Source: Roseobacter litoralis Och 149
Lineage (GTDB): Bacteria; Pseudomonadota; Alphaproteobacteria; Rhodobacterales; Rhodobacteraceae
DNA: 64,000 nt
Reading direction: 5' to 3'
NCBI RefSeq assembly: GCF_000154785.2
Contig: NC_015730.1
Span: 4,363,501-4,427,500 of the forward strand
Below the pieces are notes generated by a model. That model had not been told where the DNA came from, ran no database searches, and saw only the letters and a program-made list of their open reading frames with translations. Below are positions 1-8,970 of the stretch, piece after piece; position 1 is the first letter of the stretch; every line of letters begins with the position of its first letter. The translations under genes and the position numbers were made by a program.

Positions 1-2
1 AG

Positions 3-773
3 CTGAAGGGCATGGATAAGGCGAATATAAAACGCCGTCAGGACGAGATCATGGCCTTTCTCGAACTGGATGGATTTGGGGATCGCTATCCCGGCCAGCT
101 TTCGGGTGGGCAGCGACAGCGGGTGGCGCTGGCCCGCGCGCTTGCGCCTGATCCGGCCCTTTTGCTGCTGGACGAACCCTTGGGCGCGCTGGATGCCAAA
201 CTGCGCGGGCAGGTTCAACAGGAACTGAAATCGATTCAGCGGCGCACGCATAAGACGTTCTTCTTTGTCACCCACGATCAGGAGGAAGCGTTGACCATGT
301 CCGACCGTATCGTGGTGATGAACAAGGGCCGCGTTGAGCAAGACGGCACTCCCGAAGAGCTGTATTTTCACCCCGCAACCCGCTTCGTGGCAGAATTCAT
401 CGGAGAGACGAACCTGCTTTCCGGTCAGATGCGCGGGCGCGAGGGCGACAGGATCGTAATGGACTGGTTCGGCCACACGCTCAGCGGTCATGCACCAGCC
501 GGGCCGCTGAAAACGGGCGATGACATAACCGCTTCCGTCCGGCTGGAAAAACTGGGGTTCCACGCGGCGCGACCGGATTCAGCCAACGCCGTACAGGGCA
601 AGGTTGTCGGTAAAACCTTTCTGGGCAGCCGCATGGCGCTCGACCTGATCATCGAAGAGACCGAAGGGGCGACCCTGCGCGCTTTCGTGGATGCGGAAAC
701 TGGTCAAGCCGTCGGGTCGGACCCCGTATGGATTGGCTGGGACAGCGACAGTATGGCAGTGCTGCAAGACTAG
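3..773 (+). CDS. ABC transporter ATP-binding protein, 3' part (5' end outside window)
   Basis: The reading frame is open from the first bases of the window, so the gene starts upstream and the Walker A region is missing. What remains holds the ABC signature LSGGQRQR, Walker B LLLLDEPLGALD, the D-loop and the H-loop VTHDQEEA, followed by a TOBE-like C-terminal domain of about 120 residues. This architecture is that of the PotA/PotG/FbpC/UgpC group, the ATPase of binding-protein-dependent importers on the cytoplasmic face of the membrane. FIGETNLL after the ATPase core is typical of the polyamine/iron branch. The substrate cannot be told from this fragment. An ATG at 12 lies inside the ATPase fold and is not the real start. 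Confidence 0.9.
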   Translation: MKGMDKANIKRRQDEIMAFLELDGFGDRYPGQLSGGQRQRVALARALAPDPALLLLDEPLGALDAKLRGQVQQELKSIQRRTHKTFFFVTHDQEEALTMSDRIVVMNKGRVEQDGTPEELYFHPATRFVAEFIGETNLLSGQMRGREGDRIVMDWFGHTLSGHAPAGPLKTGDDITASVRLEKLGFHAARPDSANAVQGKVVGKTFLGSRMALDLIIEETEGATLRAFVDAETGQAVGSDPVWIGWDSDSMAVLQD

Positions 774-831
774 ACCTTGCCCAAAAATCACCTCTCCCCC
801 CCTGTGCGCGCAGGTAAACGCCCGGGTTGAT

Positions 832-860
832 GGACTGCTCAGATCGTTCATCTGAGGTCC
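832..860. terminator. Stem-loop downstream of the ABC ATPase gene
   Basis: GGAC, a TG bulge, then CTCAGAT pairs with ATCTGAG-GTCC across a five-base CGTTC loop. This gives an 11-bp stem with one 2-base bulge, about 60 bases after the ABC gene stop. No strong U-tract follows, so a role as terminator or mRNA-stabilising hairpin is inference. The rest of 774-1138 shows no convincing gene. Confidence 0.35.
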
Positions 861-1138
861 GTTCCAGAACCATCAAACCGGCGTTCGCAACGAATTTTTC
901 TGTGCTGTAAACTTGTTCGAAAGGACGGTTTGAGACATACGACTTGAGCCGGATTTGGCTCAGATATCAACAATGCAGCAGAACCAGAAAAGAAAAGTCC
1001 CCAAGCAAACGGCAAGGACAGATTTTTGAAACTTCACTTTATCTACAGTTGCAACAAAGCAGGAAACGCGTTCTTGGCTTTCGGTTTGAAACGCAAAACT
1101 GGTTGGCAGTGTCAGGACCATTTAGAAGGACGGGCACA

Positions 1139-1876
1139 TTGCCATTTTTAAAAACGCTGTTTTGCGGATTTGTCGTTTCCGTTTGCCTCACGACCCTTGC
1201 GTTGAGTGAGGGCTTGCCAGTGGTTGATGGGTCGACACGGTCAGATTGGACCGCGGTGGGCGCCGTGATTGCGCAAGGAACCGAAGGTGGATCAAGTTGC
1301 AGCGGAACATTGGTCGCGCCGGATTTGATCATCACCGCAGCACATTGTACCACCCAGAAAGAAGGGTTGCTCGACAGCCTGCGTTTCTTTGCCGGTCAGG
1401 ATGGGACCCGATTTGTCGCAAGCAGCGGGTCGAGCGACATCATCCGCCATCCAGATTGGGCAGATGCGACTGGCTCAGACAAATACCGGTTCGACGTGGC
1501 CGTCGTTCGTTTGAGCCGTCCTATTTCGCGGGATGTGGTAAGCCCGGTGCTGCTCGTGCCTGCCCAGCGGCGTTTGCCACAAGAGGCCGTATTTCTAGGG
1601 TATCAGAATGACACTGGTCCACGTCTTCACGGTCGCTTTGATTGCGCTCTTTATCCGCTAACGACCCAAGGGCTTCTCACGTCTGAGTGTCACGTGATCA
1701 GGGGAAATTCGGGTGGCGCGGTTGTGGTTCGACTGGAGCAGAACTGGTATCTGGCCGGGACAATCGTCGCCCGCAGGGAGCCAGAGGGAACCGCGCTGGC
1801 GGCTCAGTTGAACGATTGGCTGCGCGGCCATGTCAGCGCTGCGTTGAATAGAGAAGCGCAGCGGCTGGCCAGATGA
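1139..1876 (+). CDS. Secreted trypsin-like serine protease (S1 family)
   Basis: This is a 245-residue protein with a short cleavable signal peptide (LKTLFCGFVVSVCLTTLALS) and a chymotrypsin-fold protease domain. The catalytic triad is visible: His in TAAHC, Asp in RFDVAVV, and Ser in RGNSGGAVV. I chose the TTG at 1139 because AGAAGGA sits eight bases upstream and the signal peptide then starts directly. An ATG at 944 would put an unlikely 65-residue basic extension before the signal sequence. The protein is probably periplasmic or secreted. It stands alone between the ABC gene and an MFS gene, so the target is unknown. Confidence 0.8.
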   Translation: MPFLKTLFCGFVVSVCLTTLALSEGLPVVDGSTRSDWTAVGAVIAQGTEGGSSCSGTLVAPDLIITAAHCTTQKEGLLDSLRFFAGQDGTRFVASSGSSDIIRHPDWADATGSDKYRFDVAVVRLSRPISRDVVSPVLLVPAQRRLPQEAVFLGYQNDTGPRLHGRFDCALYPLTTQGLLTSECHVIRGNSGGAVVVRLEQNWYLAGTIVARREPEGTALAAQLNDWLRGHVSAALNREAQRLAR

Positions 1877-2087
1877 AGGTTGAAACGCTTCCGCTTTTAT
1901 ACTGACACGTGATCGGTTTGCCGCTTATGGGCAACCCGGGCGCATTTCGTTTGGGAATGCCCGTTCTGCTTATCCCCTCAGTCCTGAGCATGGGCGTGGA
2001 TGTCTGTTCAAAGCGAATTTCGGCGTGCTGCGCTGAAGATGCCACGGGTCGCCCTATAATCTGTCACACAGAAGTCCATTAAAGGCC

Positions 2088-3287
2088 TTGCCGTTCGTGT
2101 CCGTAGTATCCGTTCTTTTCAATCGCAATTTCGCGGGTTTATTGATTGCCAACACGATCCTCGGCGCGGCGTTTCCTGTTCAGTTGATCCTCGGAGGGCT
2201 TGCGGGGCTGATGTTGGCACCAAGCCCGAACCTCGCGACTGTGCCAGCATCAATCCAGACATTGGCTGGCATGATCGCCGCAGCACCATTTTCGCTTCTC
2301 ATGGGGCGCATAGGGCGGCGCGTTGGATTTACGCTCGGCGGTTTAATGACGCTGACTGGTGCAGTCATAGCCACCCAAGCCCTCTATTTTCAAAACTTCA
2401 CCCTGCTTTGTGTGGCACATTTTTTGATGGGGGCCGGCTGGGCTGCGTTCCAGTATTTTCGTTTCGCCGCAAGCGAGGCCGTTGATCGGGACTGGCGACC
2501 GGTTGCAATCTCATTGATGCTGAGTTCGCTTTTGATCGCGGCAGTGGCTGGGCCGCAAGTATTCATTGTCGCGAAAGACGTGCTCACACCCATCCCTTTC
2601 GCTGGCGCATATGTGGCGACCGGCGTGATTGCAGTGCTCGGCCTCATCCCTCTCATCGTTGTTCGGATGCCGCAACCAGAGAGGCGTTTGAAGCGTGAGC
2701 CTTCCGGGAGGCTTTCCGCTCTGACTGCGCTTCGTCGCCCGGCCATCAGGCACGCCGTGGGGATCGCCGCCCTTTCGCAGGGCGTCATGGTTTTCCTGAT
2801 GATCCCGACCCCTATTGCGATGGTTGGCTGCGGGTTCAGTGAAGAAACCGCAAGCGACGTTGTGCGCTGGCATATTGTTGCGATGTTTGCCCCCAGCTTT
2901 TTCACTGGCTTTCTGATCAAGCGCTTTGGAGCGTCAAGCGTCGCCATCACCGGGTTGGTTATCATGATCGCGGCCGCGGGTGCAGCTGGTCTGGGCCTGT
3001 CCGCGACGCATTTTTACGGCGCGTTGATCGTCTTGGGGGTTGGATGGAACCTTGGGTTTATCGGTGCGACCGCGATGTTGGACGCAGCGCTTTCCGAAGA
3101 AGAAAAACCGGCGGTGCAAGGTGCCAACGATACCATCATTGCGTTTGGGTCGACCATTTGTGCCTTTGCGGCCGGATTTATAGTTTCGAGTCTGGGGTGG
3201 GTGGTTCTCGCCATGATCTCTGGGGGTGGTTTGGTTCTCGCTCTGGCGATGCTGTTTGTGGACCGGGCTAGGCTATCGAAGATCTAG
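2088..3287 (+). CDS. MFS transporter
   Basis: This is a membrane protein of about 399 residues with roughly 12 hydrophobic segments. The loop 2-3 signature GRIGRRVGF marks the major facilitator superfamily. It probably moves a small solute across the inner membrane; substrate and direction are unknown. The start is uncertain: TTG at 2088 is only two bases from AAAGG (2081), while GTG at 2097 sits eleven bases from it. A TATAAT at 2055-2060 could be its -10 box, but no good -35 box was seen. Its 3' end overlaps the convergent LysR gene by 20 bases, so the two transcripts collide. Confidence 0.75.
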   Translation: MPFVSVVSVLFNRNFAGLLIANTILGAAFPVQLILGGLAGLMLAPSPNLATVPASIQTLAGMIAAAPFSLLMGRIGRRVGFTLGGLMTLTGAVIATQALYFQNFTLLCVAHFLMGAGWAAFQYFRFAASEAVDRDWRPVAISLMLSSLLIAAVAGPQVFIVAKDVLTPIPFAGAYVATGVIAVLGLIPLIVVRMPQPERRLKREPSGRLSALTALRRPAIRHAVGIAALSQGVMVFLMIPTPIAMVGCGFSEETASDVVRWHIVAMFAPSFFTGFLIKRFGASSVAITGLVIMIAAAGAAGLGLSATHFYGALIVLGVGWNLGFIGATAMLDAALSEEEKPAVQGANDTIIAFGSTICAFAAGFIVSSLGWVVLAMISGGGLVLALAMLFVDRARLSKI

Positions 3288-4194
3288 AATTATGCGTTGG
3301 TGTAAGAGCGGGGATCGCACGCAACCGCTTTTTCGCAAGATCCAGAAAGGCGCGCACTTTCGCGGGTGCCCGGCGTCCTTCTGTGTGAACCAGATTGATG
3401 GGCATCGGCGGGGGCTCATATTCATCCAACGCGGTTTGTAGCACGCCTGCCTCAAGATCCGGGCCGATCTGATACGATAACACCCTGCACAGCCCCCAAT
3501 TTCCGCGCACCACAGACCGTGCCGTGGCAACACTGCTGACTGTCAGCCTTGGTCTGACATGAACGGTGCTTTGCGCGTCTGTGCCAAACCGCCACTCCGC
3601 ACTGGGGCTGACCGGGGCCGCAGCGATAATTTTGTGATGCACCAAATCCGCGGGCTGTTTTGGCACTCCGTTCTGCTCAAAATACGCAGGTGTTGCGCAA
3701 ACCACCCGCCGCACCTCGCCTATGCGCACCGCCGTCAAACCAGAGGATGGCAGCGCACCAATGCGCACTGCTATGTCAAACCCCTCTTCGACAATGTTCA
3801 CGATCCGGTCGACCATCAAGACATCGACGGTCACCGATGGATAGAGATCCAGATACTCGGTCAGGATCGGGGCCACATAGAGGCGCCCGAACTCATTTGA
3901 ACAGGTGATCCGCAAGCAACCGGTCGGTGTTGTCGCCGCGCCCGCAGCTATCGCATCCGCAGCATGGAGTTGCGCAAGAATATCGCGGGCATCATCCAGA
4001 TAGGCCCGCCCGGTATCGGTCAGCCGAACGGTACGGGTGGTACGTGTGAACAGGCGCGTTTGCAGCCGTTCTTCCAGCGCATTGACGCCGCGCGTGGCCG
4101 AGGGTGCGCTGAGCCCCAACCGGCGCGCACCGCCTGCAAAGCTTTCTGCTTCGGCGACGGCGATAAAGACTTCAAGGGTTTGAAGGCGGTCCAG
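3268..4194 (-). CDS. LysR-family transcriptional regulator with apparent CTG start
   Basis: This is a LysR-type regulator: an N-terminal winged helix-turn-helix (residues about 1-60) followed by a substrate-binding co-inducer domain. Reading from CTG at 4194 gives the canonical opening (start)-DRLQTLEVFIAVAEAESFAG, and GAGGA lies seven bases upstream. Between the in-frame TGA stop near 4241-4243 and the helix-turn-helix there is no ATG, GTG or TTG. The first ordinary start, TTG at 4119, would remove the first helices of the DNA-binding domain. The total length of 308 residues from CTG is normal for the family. The gene is divergent from the GST/reductase block, which it may regulate. Confidence 0.8.
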   Translation of the reverse strand: MDRLQTLEVFIAVAEAESFAGGARRLGLSAPSATRGVNALEERLQTRLFTRTTRTVRLTDTGRAYLDDARDILAQLHAADAIAAGAATTPTGCLRITCSNEFGRLYVAPILTEYLDLYPSVTVDVLMVDRIVNIVEEGFDIAVRIGALPSSGLTAVRIGEVRRVVCATPAYFEQNGVPKQPADLVHHKIIAAAPVSPSAEWRFGTDAQSTVHVRPRLTVSSVATARSVVRGNWGLCRVLSYQIGPDLEAGVLQTALDEYEPPPMPINLVHTEGRRAPAKVRAFLDLAKKRLRAIPALTPTHNSRSSIA

Positions 4195-4550
4195 AGCGCG
4201 TTCCTCACTTATTATAGTTACTTTCCAAAATAATGAAATTCATATTGCGAACATTCATTCAGAAAGCAAACTAATCTATCTTGGTCCTCAAGCACACAGA
4301 AAAACCGAGATAACCGAAATGACCCGCCATCCCCGTCCAGCGTTTACAGTTGAAACCGCCACAGAAAAGGTCTGCCGCGCTGATCGAAAGCTGTCTGACG
4401 ATCATGTGGAACACCGCGTTGCATCCATCAATGACCGTTCCATTGCTGGACCGCACGGGAAACTTCACGGGCCACCCGTCCCCCAGTGCAAAACCCACTC
4501 AGGTCTGAGCGACCTTAAATTTTAACCCTTCTCTTGATTGGAATTTCAAA
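4195..4550. other. Divergent intergenic region between lysR and GST genes
   Basis: This stretch of about 355 bases presumably holds the lysR and GST promoters. The part next to lysR is A+T-rich (around 4210-4280). I see no clear promoter hexamers. A 68-codon open frame at 4319-4525 has no ribosome-binding site and no recognisable domain, so I do not call it a gene. Confidence 0.4.
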
Positions 4551-5174
4551 ATGACACCTGTCAAACTCTATCGGAACCCGAAGTCGGGTCATTGCCACCG
4601 CGTCGAACTGATGCTGGCTTTTCTCGGCGTCCCTTATGAGACGATCGACCTCGACATGGCGAACGGCGCGCATAAAGCGCCTGATTACCTTAGAATAAGC
4701 CCTTTTGGTCTGGTTCCCGCGATTGACGATGGCGGCTACACATTGGCCGATTCCAACGCGATCCTCGTTTATTTGGTTCAAACCTACGGGAAAGGATCGA
4801 CCTGGATGCCAGAAGACCCCAAAACCGCTGCCCAAGTGCAGCGCTGGCTGACAATCGTGGCGGACAACGTCTATTCTGGCCCTTGTGCTGCGCGGCTTGT
4901 AAAGGTTTTTGGTGTCGCGCTTGATCATGCGGTTGCAGTAAGCAAGTCGCATGATCTGTTCACAATAATGGATGCACATCTGGCGCAACGCGATTGGCTG
5001 GCAGCGCGGACGATCACCATCGCGGATGTCGCGGCGTACAGCTATATCGCCCACGCACCTGAGGGTGGCGTCGATCTCGCCCCTTATCCCCACATCCGGG
5101 CGTGGCTGGCACGGATAGAAGCACAGCCGAATTTTGTGGCCATGGCCGCATCCCCCATTTCCGCATTGTCCTGA
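4551..5174 (+). CDS. Glutathione S-transferase family protein
   Basis: This is a 207-residue cytosolic GST. The N-terminal thioredoxin-fold domain starts VKLYRNPKSGHCHRVELML and contains the glutathione-binding ISPFGLVPAI (cis-Pro) and ADSNAILVYL segments. An all-helical C-terminal domain follows. It would conjugate or isomerise electrophiles with glutathione. It lies 45 bases before the PNPOx/reductase gene on the same strand and is probably co-transcribed, which suggests a detoxification or redox role for the block. Family membership is clear; the substrate is unknown. Confidence 0.88.
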   Translation: MTPVKLYRNPKSGHCHRVELMLAFLGVPYETIDLDMANGAHKAPDYLRISPFGLVPAIDDGGYTLADSNAILVYLVQTYGKGSTWMPEDPKTAAQVQRWLTIVADNVYSGPCAARLVKVFGVALDHAVAVSKSHDLFTIMDAHLAQRDWLAARTITIADVAAYSYIAHAPEGGVDLAPYPHIRAWLARIEAQPNFVAMAASPISALS

Positions 5175-5219
5175 AACCAAAGGGTCGCTGCACTTCGTGA
5201 CACAACAAAGGCTGATATC

Positions 5220-6854
5220 ATGACTGACCATGTAAACCCCTTCCATGCAGGAGAGCTGGCGGCCCAAGACCGTGCAGGTGCCAAGGATGTAGCGGATTGG
5301 GCGGGGGGTTTTATCCGCGATTACCTGCCGCAACAGCACCGGGACTTTTATAGCTCCCTGCCATTTCTGGTGATGGCGGGTGCAGATCACAAGGGGCGCA
5401 TGTGGGTCACGCTTGTGGATGGCGACGACGGTTTCATTGCCGCGCCCGATGCACAGCACCTGATGTTGGACACGCTCATCGACAGTCGCGATCCGCTGGC
5501 CAAGGCCTTGGCACAAGGGACCGAGATCGGTGCAATTGGCATTGAGCTTGGATCAAGACGGCGCAACCGTTTCAGCGGAAAGTTGCATGCGACGCGCAGC
5601 GGATTGTCGGTTGAGGTCCGCCAGTCATTTGGCAACTGCCCCCAATACATCTCACAGCGGGTCTGGAGCCGAGCACCAAAAGACGCGATGTCCCCGGCGG
5701 TTCGTCGAACGGCTCTCGATCCATCACAAATCCGGTGGATCGAAACTGCCGATACGATGTTCATCGGTTCTGGACATGAAGGCAATCCGGATCATCCTTC
5801 ATATGGTTTTGATGCCTCGCATCGCGGCGGGCCTTCGGGATTTGTGCGAGTCACCGCGCCAGATCGTCTGCGGATACCAGATTACGCCGGGAACAATTTC
5901 TTCAATACCATCGGCAATCTCTTGGCTGACCCGCGTATCGGTATCGTGTTTGTCGACTTTGACACCGGGAGCCTGTTGCACATCACGGGGCATGCGCACA
6001 TCGAATGGGCCCCATCGGCAACAGACGAACCCGAAGCGCGACGCATCATCGAGATCGAAATCTGCGCCGTTGTCGAACGCCCCGGCGCAATTGGACTTAG
6101 GTGGGCAAAGCAAGAAACACTGCCGCGCCAGTTTAGCGTGACGCGGCGCGTCAGGGAAACGAATGAAATCACTTCTTTCTACCTCGCACCATCAGATGGC
6201 GCGCATGCCGCACCCTTTGAAGCGGGTCAGCACCTGCCGATCGAGGTTCAGATTCCGGGGCAGACGGGCACCGCCAAGCGGACCTATTCGCTGTCGGGCC
6301 CACCGGATGCCAAAGACGGCTACCGCCTGAGCATCAAGCGTGAACCGCATGGCCTCGTCTCTCGCTTTTTGCATGACGACGTCCAGATCGGAGATACCGT
6401 GCAAGCGTCACCCCCTGCTGGTGACTTTGTAATTCCCTGCAGCACTTGCCCGCTGGTGTTGGTCAGTACCGGTGTGGGCCTTACACCGATGGTATCAATG
6501 CTGCATGCGGTTGTGCGACAAAGTACTGAGCGCCCTGTCTGGTTTGTCCACGGCGCACGCGGCGGCCAAGACCATGCCATGTCCCAAGAGATTGCTGATC
6601 TCGTGGGGCGCAGAACGCATGCGAGGCAAATCACGTTCTACAGCCGCCCAGAGCCAGAAGACACCTTGGGCGAACAATTTGATGTAGCAGGACGCATCGA
6701 CGCCAAAACCCTTTTGACTCTTGGGGCAGGAAGCGGCGCGCACTATATGTTGTGTGGTCCGGCGCAGTTTCTGGCAAGCATCCGTTCGGGTCTGGAAGAG
6801 GCCGGCGTTCAACCCGATATGATCCACTTTGAAACGTTCGGCCCAACAGGATGA
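5220..6854 (+). CDS. Fusion of pyridoxamine-phosphate-oxidase-like domain with ferredoxin-reductase-type FAD/NAD(P)H domain
   Basis: This 544-residue, two-part flavoprotein has an FMN split-barrel (PNPOx-like) region over residues about 30-290. Next comes a ferredoxin-NADP-reductase module with the FAD motif RTYSLS (about 354-359), the NAD(P)-binding STGVGLTPM (about 415-423) and the LCGP signature near 511. It ends at ETFGPTG. In related proteins this point is often followed by a C-terminal 2Fe-2S ferredoxin domain, which is absent here. The expected activity is transfer of electrons from NAD(P)H through FAD to the FMN/haem-like barrel or an outside partner; the substrate is unknown. It lies between the GST and a second flavoprotein gene on the same strand. 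Confidence 0.8.
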   Translation: MTDHVNPFHAGELAAQDRAGAKDVADWAGGFIRDYLPQQHRDFYSSLPFLVMAGADHKGRMWVTLVDGDDGFIAAPDAQHLMLDTLIDSRDPLAKALAQGTEIGAIGIELGSRRRNRFSGKLHATRSGLSVEVRQSFGNCPQYISQRVWSRAPKDAMSPAVRRTALDPSQIRWIETADTMFIGSGHEGNPDHPSYGFDASHRGGPSGFVRVTAPDRLRIPDYAGNNFFNTIGNLLADPRIGIVFVDFDTGSLLHITGHAHIEWAPSATDEPEARRIIEIEICAVVERPGAIGLRWAKQETLPRQFSVTRRVRETNEITSFYLAPSDGAHAAPFEAGQHLPIEVQIPGQTGTAKRTYSLSGPPDAKDGYRLSIKREPHGLVSRFLHDDVQIGDTVQASPPAGDFVIPCSTCPLVLVSTGVGLTPMVSMLHAVVRQSTERPVWFVHGARGGQDHAMSQEIADLVGRRTHARQITFYSRPEPEDTLGEQFDVAGRIDAKTLLTLGAGSGAHYMLCGPAQFLASIRSGLEEAGVQPDMIHFETFGPTG

Positions 6855-6978
6855 TTGTCTGGCCGTGGTATGGCTTGACGGCGCCTTGAGATCATCCGGT
6901 TTAAGCTTATTTGTTCAACTGACGCCGATAAAAGATGTCATACGACCTCACACCCACATCATTCAAAGAGAGATCGAT

Positions 6979-8583
6979 ATGGAAAGCCTCGCTCCAAACA
7001 TTCAGGAAATGACGCGCACGCCGCTCTCCGAGATGCATGTTGAAGCGCTCCGATCTGCTGGTGAGGTTGTTGATTTTCCCGCTGACGAAGTGATCTTCGA
7101 GGTTGGCGATGCCATGGATAAGTTCACCTATATTATTGAAGGCGGAATGGAGATTATCGATCCGGTCACGCGTGAAGCCTATCTGCCGACTTCACTTGGG
7201 CCAACGCAGTTTGTTGGTGAGATTGCATTTCTCAACGGAGGTGCCTATTCACTGCCGATGCGCACCACGATGGCGACCAAGGCCATACAGGTACCCCGTG
7301 AGAAGATGTTGGAACTGATGTCTGGCTTGCCCGAAATGTCCGATATCATCATCACTGTTTTCGCCGCCCGTCGCCGCCGTCAGATCGAAGCGGGTGATAC
7401 CTCGCTTACATTGATTGGTGTCGATAGTGACCGCAATATCCGCAGGATTGCCGAATTCGCCTCGCGCAACAAAATCCCCTTCAAGATACAAGAGCCCGGC
7501 TCGGCCGATGCCGAAGCAAAGGCGCGCGTTTGTGGTGTACCTGCAGATGAGCCTGCGGTGATTTTTGGAAGCAACCGTCTGGTCGAAGACCCGACACCTG
7601 AAAAGGTTGCTGAGCTTCTGGGCCTCGTGCTTGATGTGAAAGAAGACGAAGTCGTCGATACGCTGATTGTCGGAGGCGGACCCGCAGGTGTTGCCGCCGC
7701 CGTCTATGCGGGTGCGGAGGGTTTGTCCGCGATCGTGGTGGAGGATGTGGCTGTGGGCGGACAAGCGGGCACGTCCAGCCGGATCGAGAATTACCTTGGC
7801 TTTCCCACTGGTATATCCGGTGCTGACCTCGTCTGGCGCGGAGAGATACAGGCCATGAAGTTCGGGACGCGTTTCATGATGCCGCGCCGGGTCGAGAATC
7901 TTGAAAGGCGTCCTGATGGGATCTTTGTCGCCCACCTGAACAACGGGCAGCAACTTTGCGCCAAGTCAGTCGTTGTTGCCACGGGTGTGCAATACCGCCG
8001 CTTGCCGATTGAGCGTCTTGAGCATTTTGAAGGAAGCGGCATCTACTATGCGGCAACCGAGATGGAGGCCCGGTATTGCAAGGCATCCGAGGCGGTTATT
8101 GTCGGTGGCGGGAACTCGGCCGGTCAGGCGGCGATGTTCCTGTCGCGGACGGCACGGCATGTTCATGTTCTCATTCGTGGCGAGAGTCTCGCAGCGTCGA
8201 TGTCAAGCTACCTGTCGGAGCGTTTGGAAAGCACACCGAACATCACCGTCCACTACAAGTCACAGATCACAGATTTGCACGGCGAGGCTGATCTGGGTGG
8301 TCTGACAATCAACCGAAACGGAGAGGAATGGCATCTCGATACGCCTGCGGTGTTCGTTATGGTCGGGGCCGCCCCCAATACCGGCTGGTTGGAAAGCCAC
8401 TGCGCCCTTGATCCGCGCGGTTTTGTCCTGACCGGAGAGGACGCCGCCTCACCATTCGAAACCACCTGCAAAGGCATCTTCGCGGTCGGAGATGTCCGTG
8501 CGAACTCGGTCAAGCGGGTTGCCTCTTCGGTCGGTGAAGGATCGGTTGTGATTTCCAAAGTCTGGGAACATGTGAATAGCTAA
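6979..8583 (+). CDS. Cyclic-nucleotide-binding domain / thioredoxin-reductase-like FAD protein
   Basis: This 534-residue protein has three regions. Residues about 15-135 form a Crp-type cyclic-nucleotide-binding domain (VGEIAFLNG). A thioredoxin/glutaredoxin-like linker spans about 150-225. The C-terminal part is a thioredoxin-reductase-like flavoprotein with FAD GGGPAG near 231, NAD(P) GGGNSAGQA near 373 and the C-terminal FAD motif FAVGDVRA near 498. The usual redox CxxC between the nucleotide-binding motifs is missing; only a single Cys (ARYC) is seen there. ATG at 6979 was chosen because AGAGAG lies just upstream and the domain starts soon after. An upstream ATG at 6829 overlaps the previous gene. 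Regulation of an oxidoreductase by a cyclic nucleotide is inference. Confidence 0.85.
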   Translation: MESLAPNIQEMTRTPLSEMHVEALRSAGEVVDFPADEVIFEVGDAMDKFTYIIEGGMEIIDPVTREAYLPTSLGPTQFVGEIAFLNGGAYSLPMRTTMATKAIQVPREKMLELMSGLPEMSDIIITVFAARRRRQIEAGDTSLTLIGVDSDRNIRRIAEFASRNKIPFKIQEPGSADAEAKARVCGVPADEPAVIFGSNRLVEDPTPEKVAELLGLVLDVKEDEVVDTLIVGGGPAGVAAAVYAGAEGLSAIVVEDVAVGGQAGTSSRIENYLGFPTGISGADLVWRGEIQAMKFGTRFMMPRRVENLERRPDGIFVAHLNNGQQLCAKSVVVATGVQYRRLPIERLEHFEGSGIYYAATEMEARYCKASEAVIVGGGNSAGQAAMFLSRTARHVHVLIRGESLAASMSSYLSERLESTPNITVHYKSQITDLHGEADLGGLTINRNGEEWHLDTPAVFVMVGAAPNTGWLESHCALDPRGFVLTGEDAASPFETTCKGIFAVGDVRANSVKRVASSVGEGSVVISKVWEHVNS

Positions 8584-8742
8584 CCGGGGGAAATACGGTA
8601 CAAGCACAGTATTAAGTCGCTTATCTCGTCAGTCTTGTCTGTGCGCAGATTTCAACGCTGCCTTTAGACGCGTCGAAGGGCTTTAAATAGCCGTTCACGC
8701 CGCGCTAAAACGTCAGCTTTCGCCTGTGGAAGGACTATTATG

Positions 8743-8868
8743 TCATCCCTCGCGGTTTCTGCGCTGCAGGATGATCGTTGCGTACATGTTACCGGTTGCG
8801 AAACCCAGAACGTCGTCAAAACGCTGCGCCATGTGTGCAAACGGGATGGGTATCTGCTCTCTGGACAT
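8743..8868 (-). CDS. Possible small ORF or gene remnant in the 8584-8970 gap
   Basis: Forty-one codons from ATG at 8868 read MSREQIPIPFAHMAQRFDDV and onward. Third-position bases look coding-like, and the frame stays open further upstream on the same strand. There is no clear ribosome-binding site and I recognise no family. It may be a true small protein or the tail of a decayed gene. The rest of the roughly 390-base gap holds nothing I can name apart from the ribosome-binding site of the next gene. Confidence 0.25.
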   Translation of the reverse strand: MSREQIPIPFAHMAQRFDDVLGFATGNMYATIILQRRNREG

Positions 8869-8970
8869 GCATGACATCCAGCAGTTGCTCAATTTGACTT
8901 TGCCGGATTTCAGCACACCTTTGTGCTACTCTGACATCTCTGTCGCTTCGGATTCGAAAGGATGCAAACC

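Noticed and set aside
944..1138. An ATG start at 944 for the serine protease
   Set aside because: It would place 65 basic, non-conserved residues before an evident signal peptide, while TTG at 1139 has a strong ribosome-binding site.
2055..2060. TATAAT as a confirmed promoter of the MFS gene
   Set aside because: No matching -35 box is seen at the right distance, so it is only mentioned in the gene entry.
4515..5516. A 333-codon minus-strand frame
   Set aside because: It runs across the GST gene and the start of the PNPOx-FNR gene on the other strand and is Cys/His/Arg rich, as expected of a shadow.
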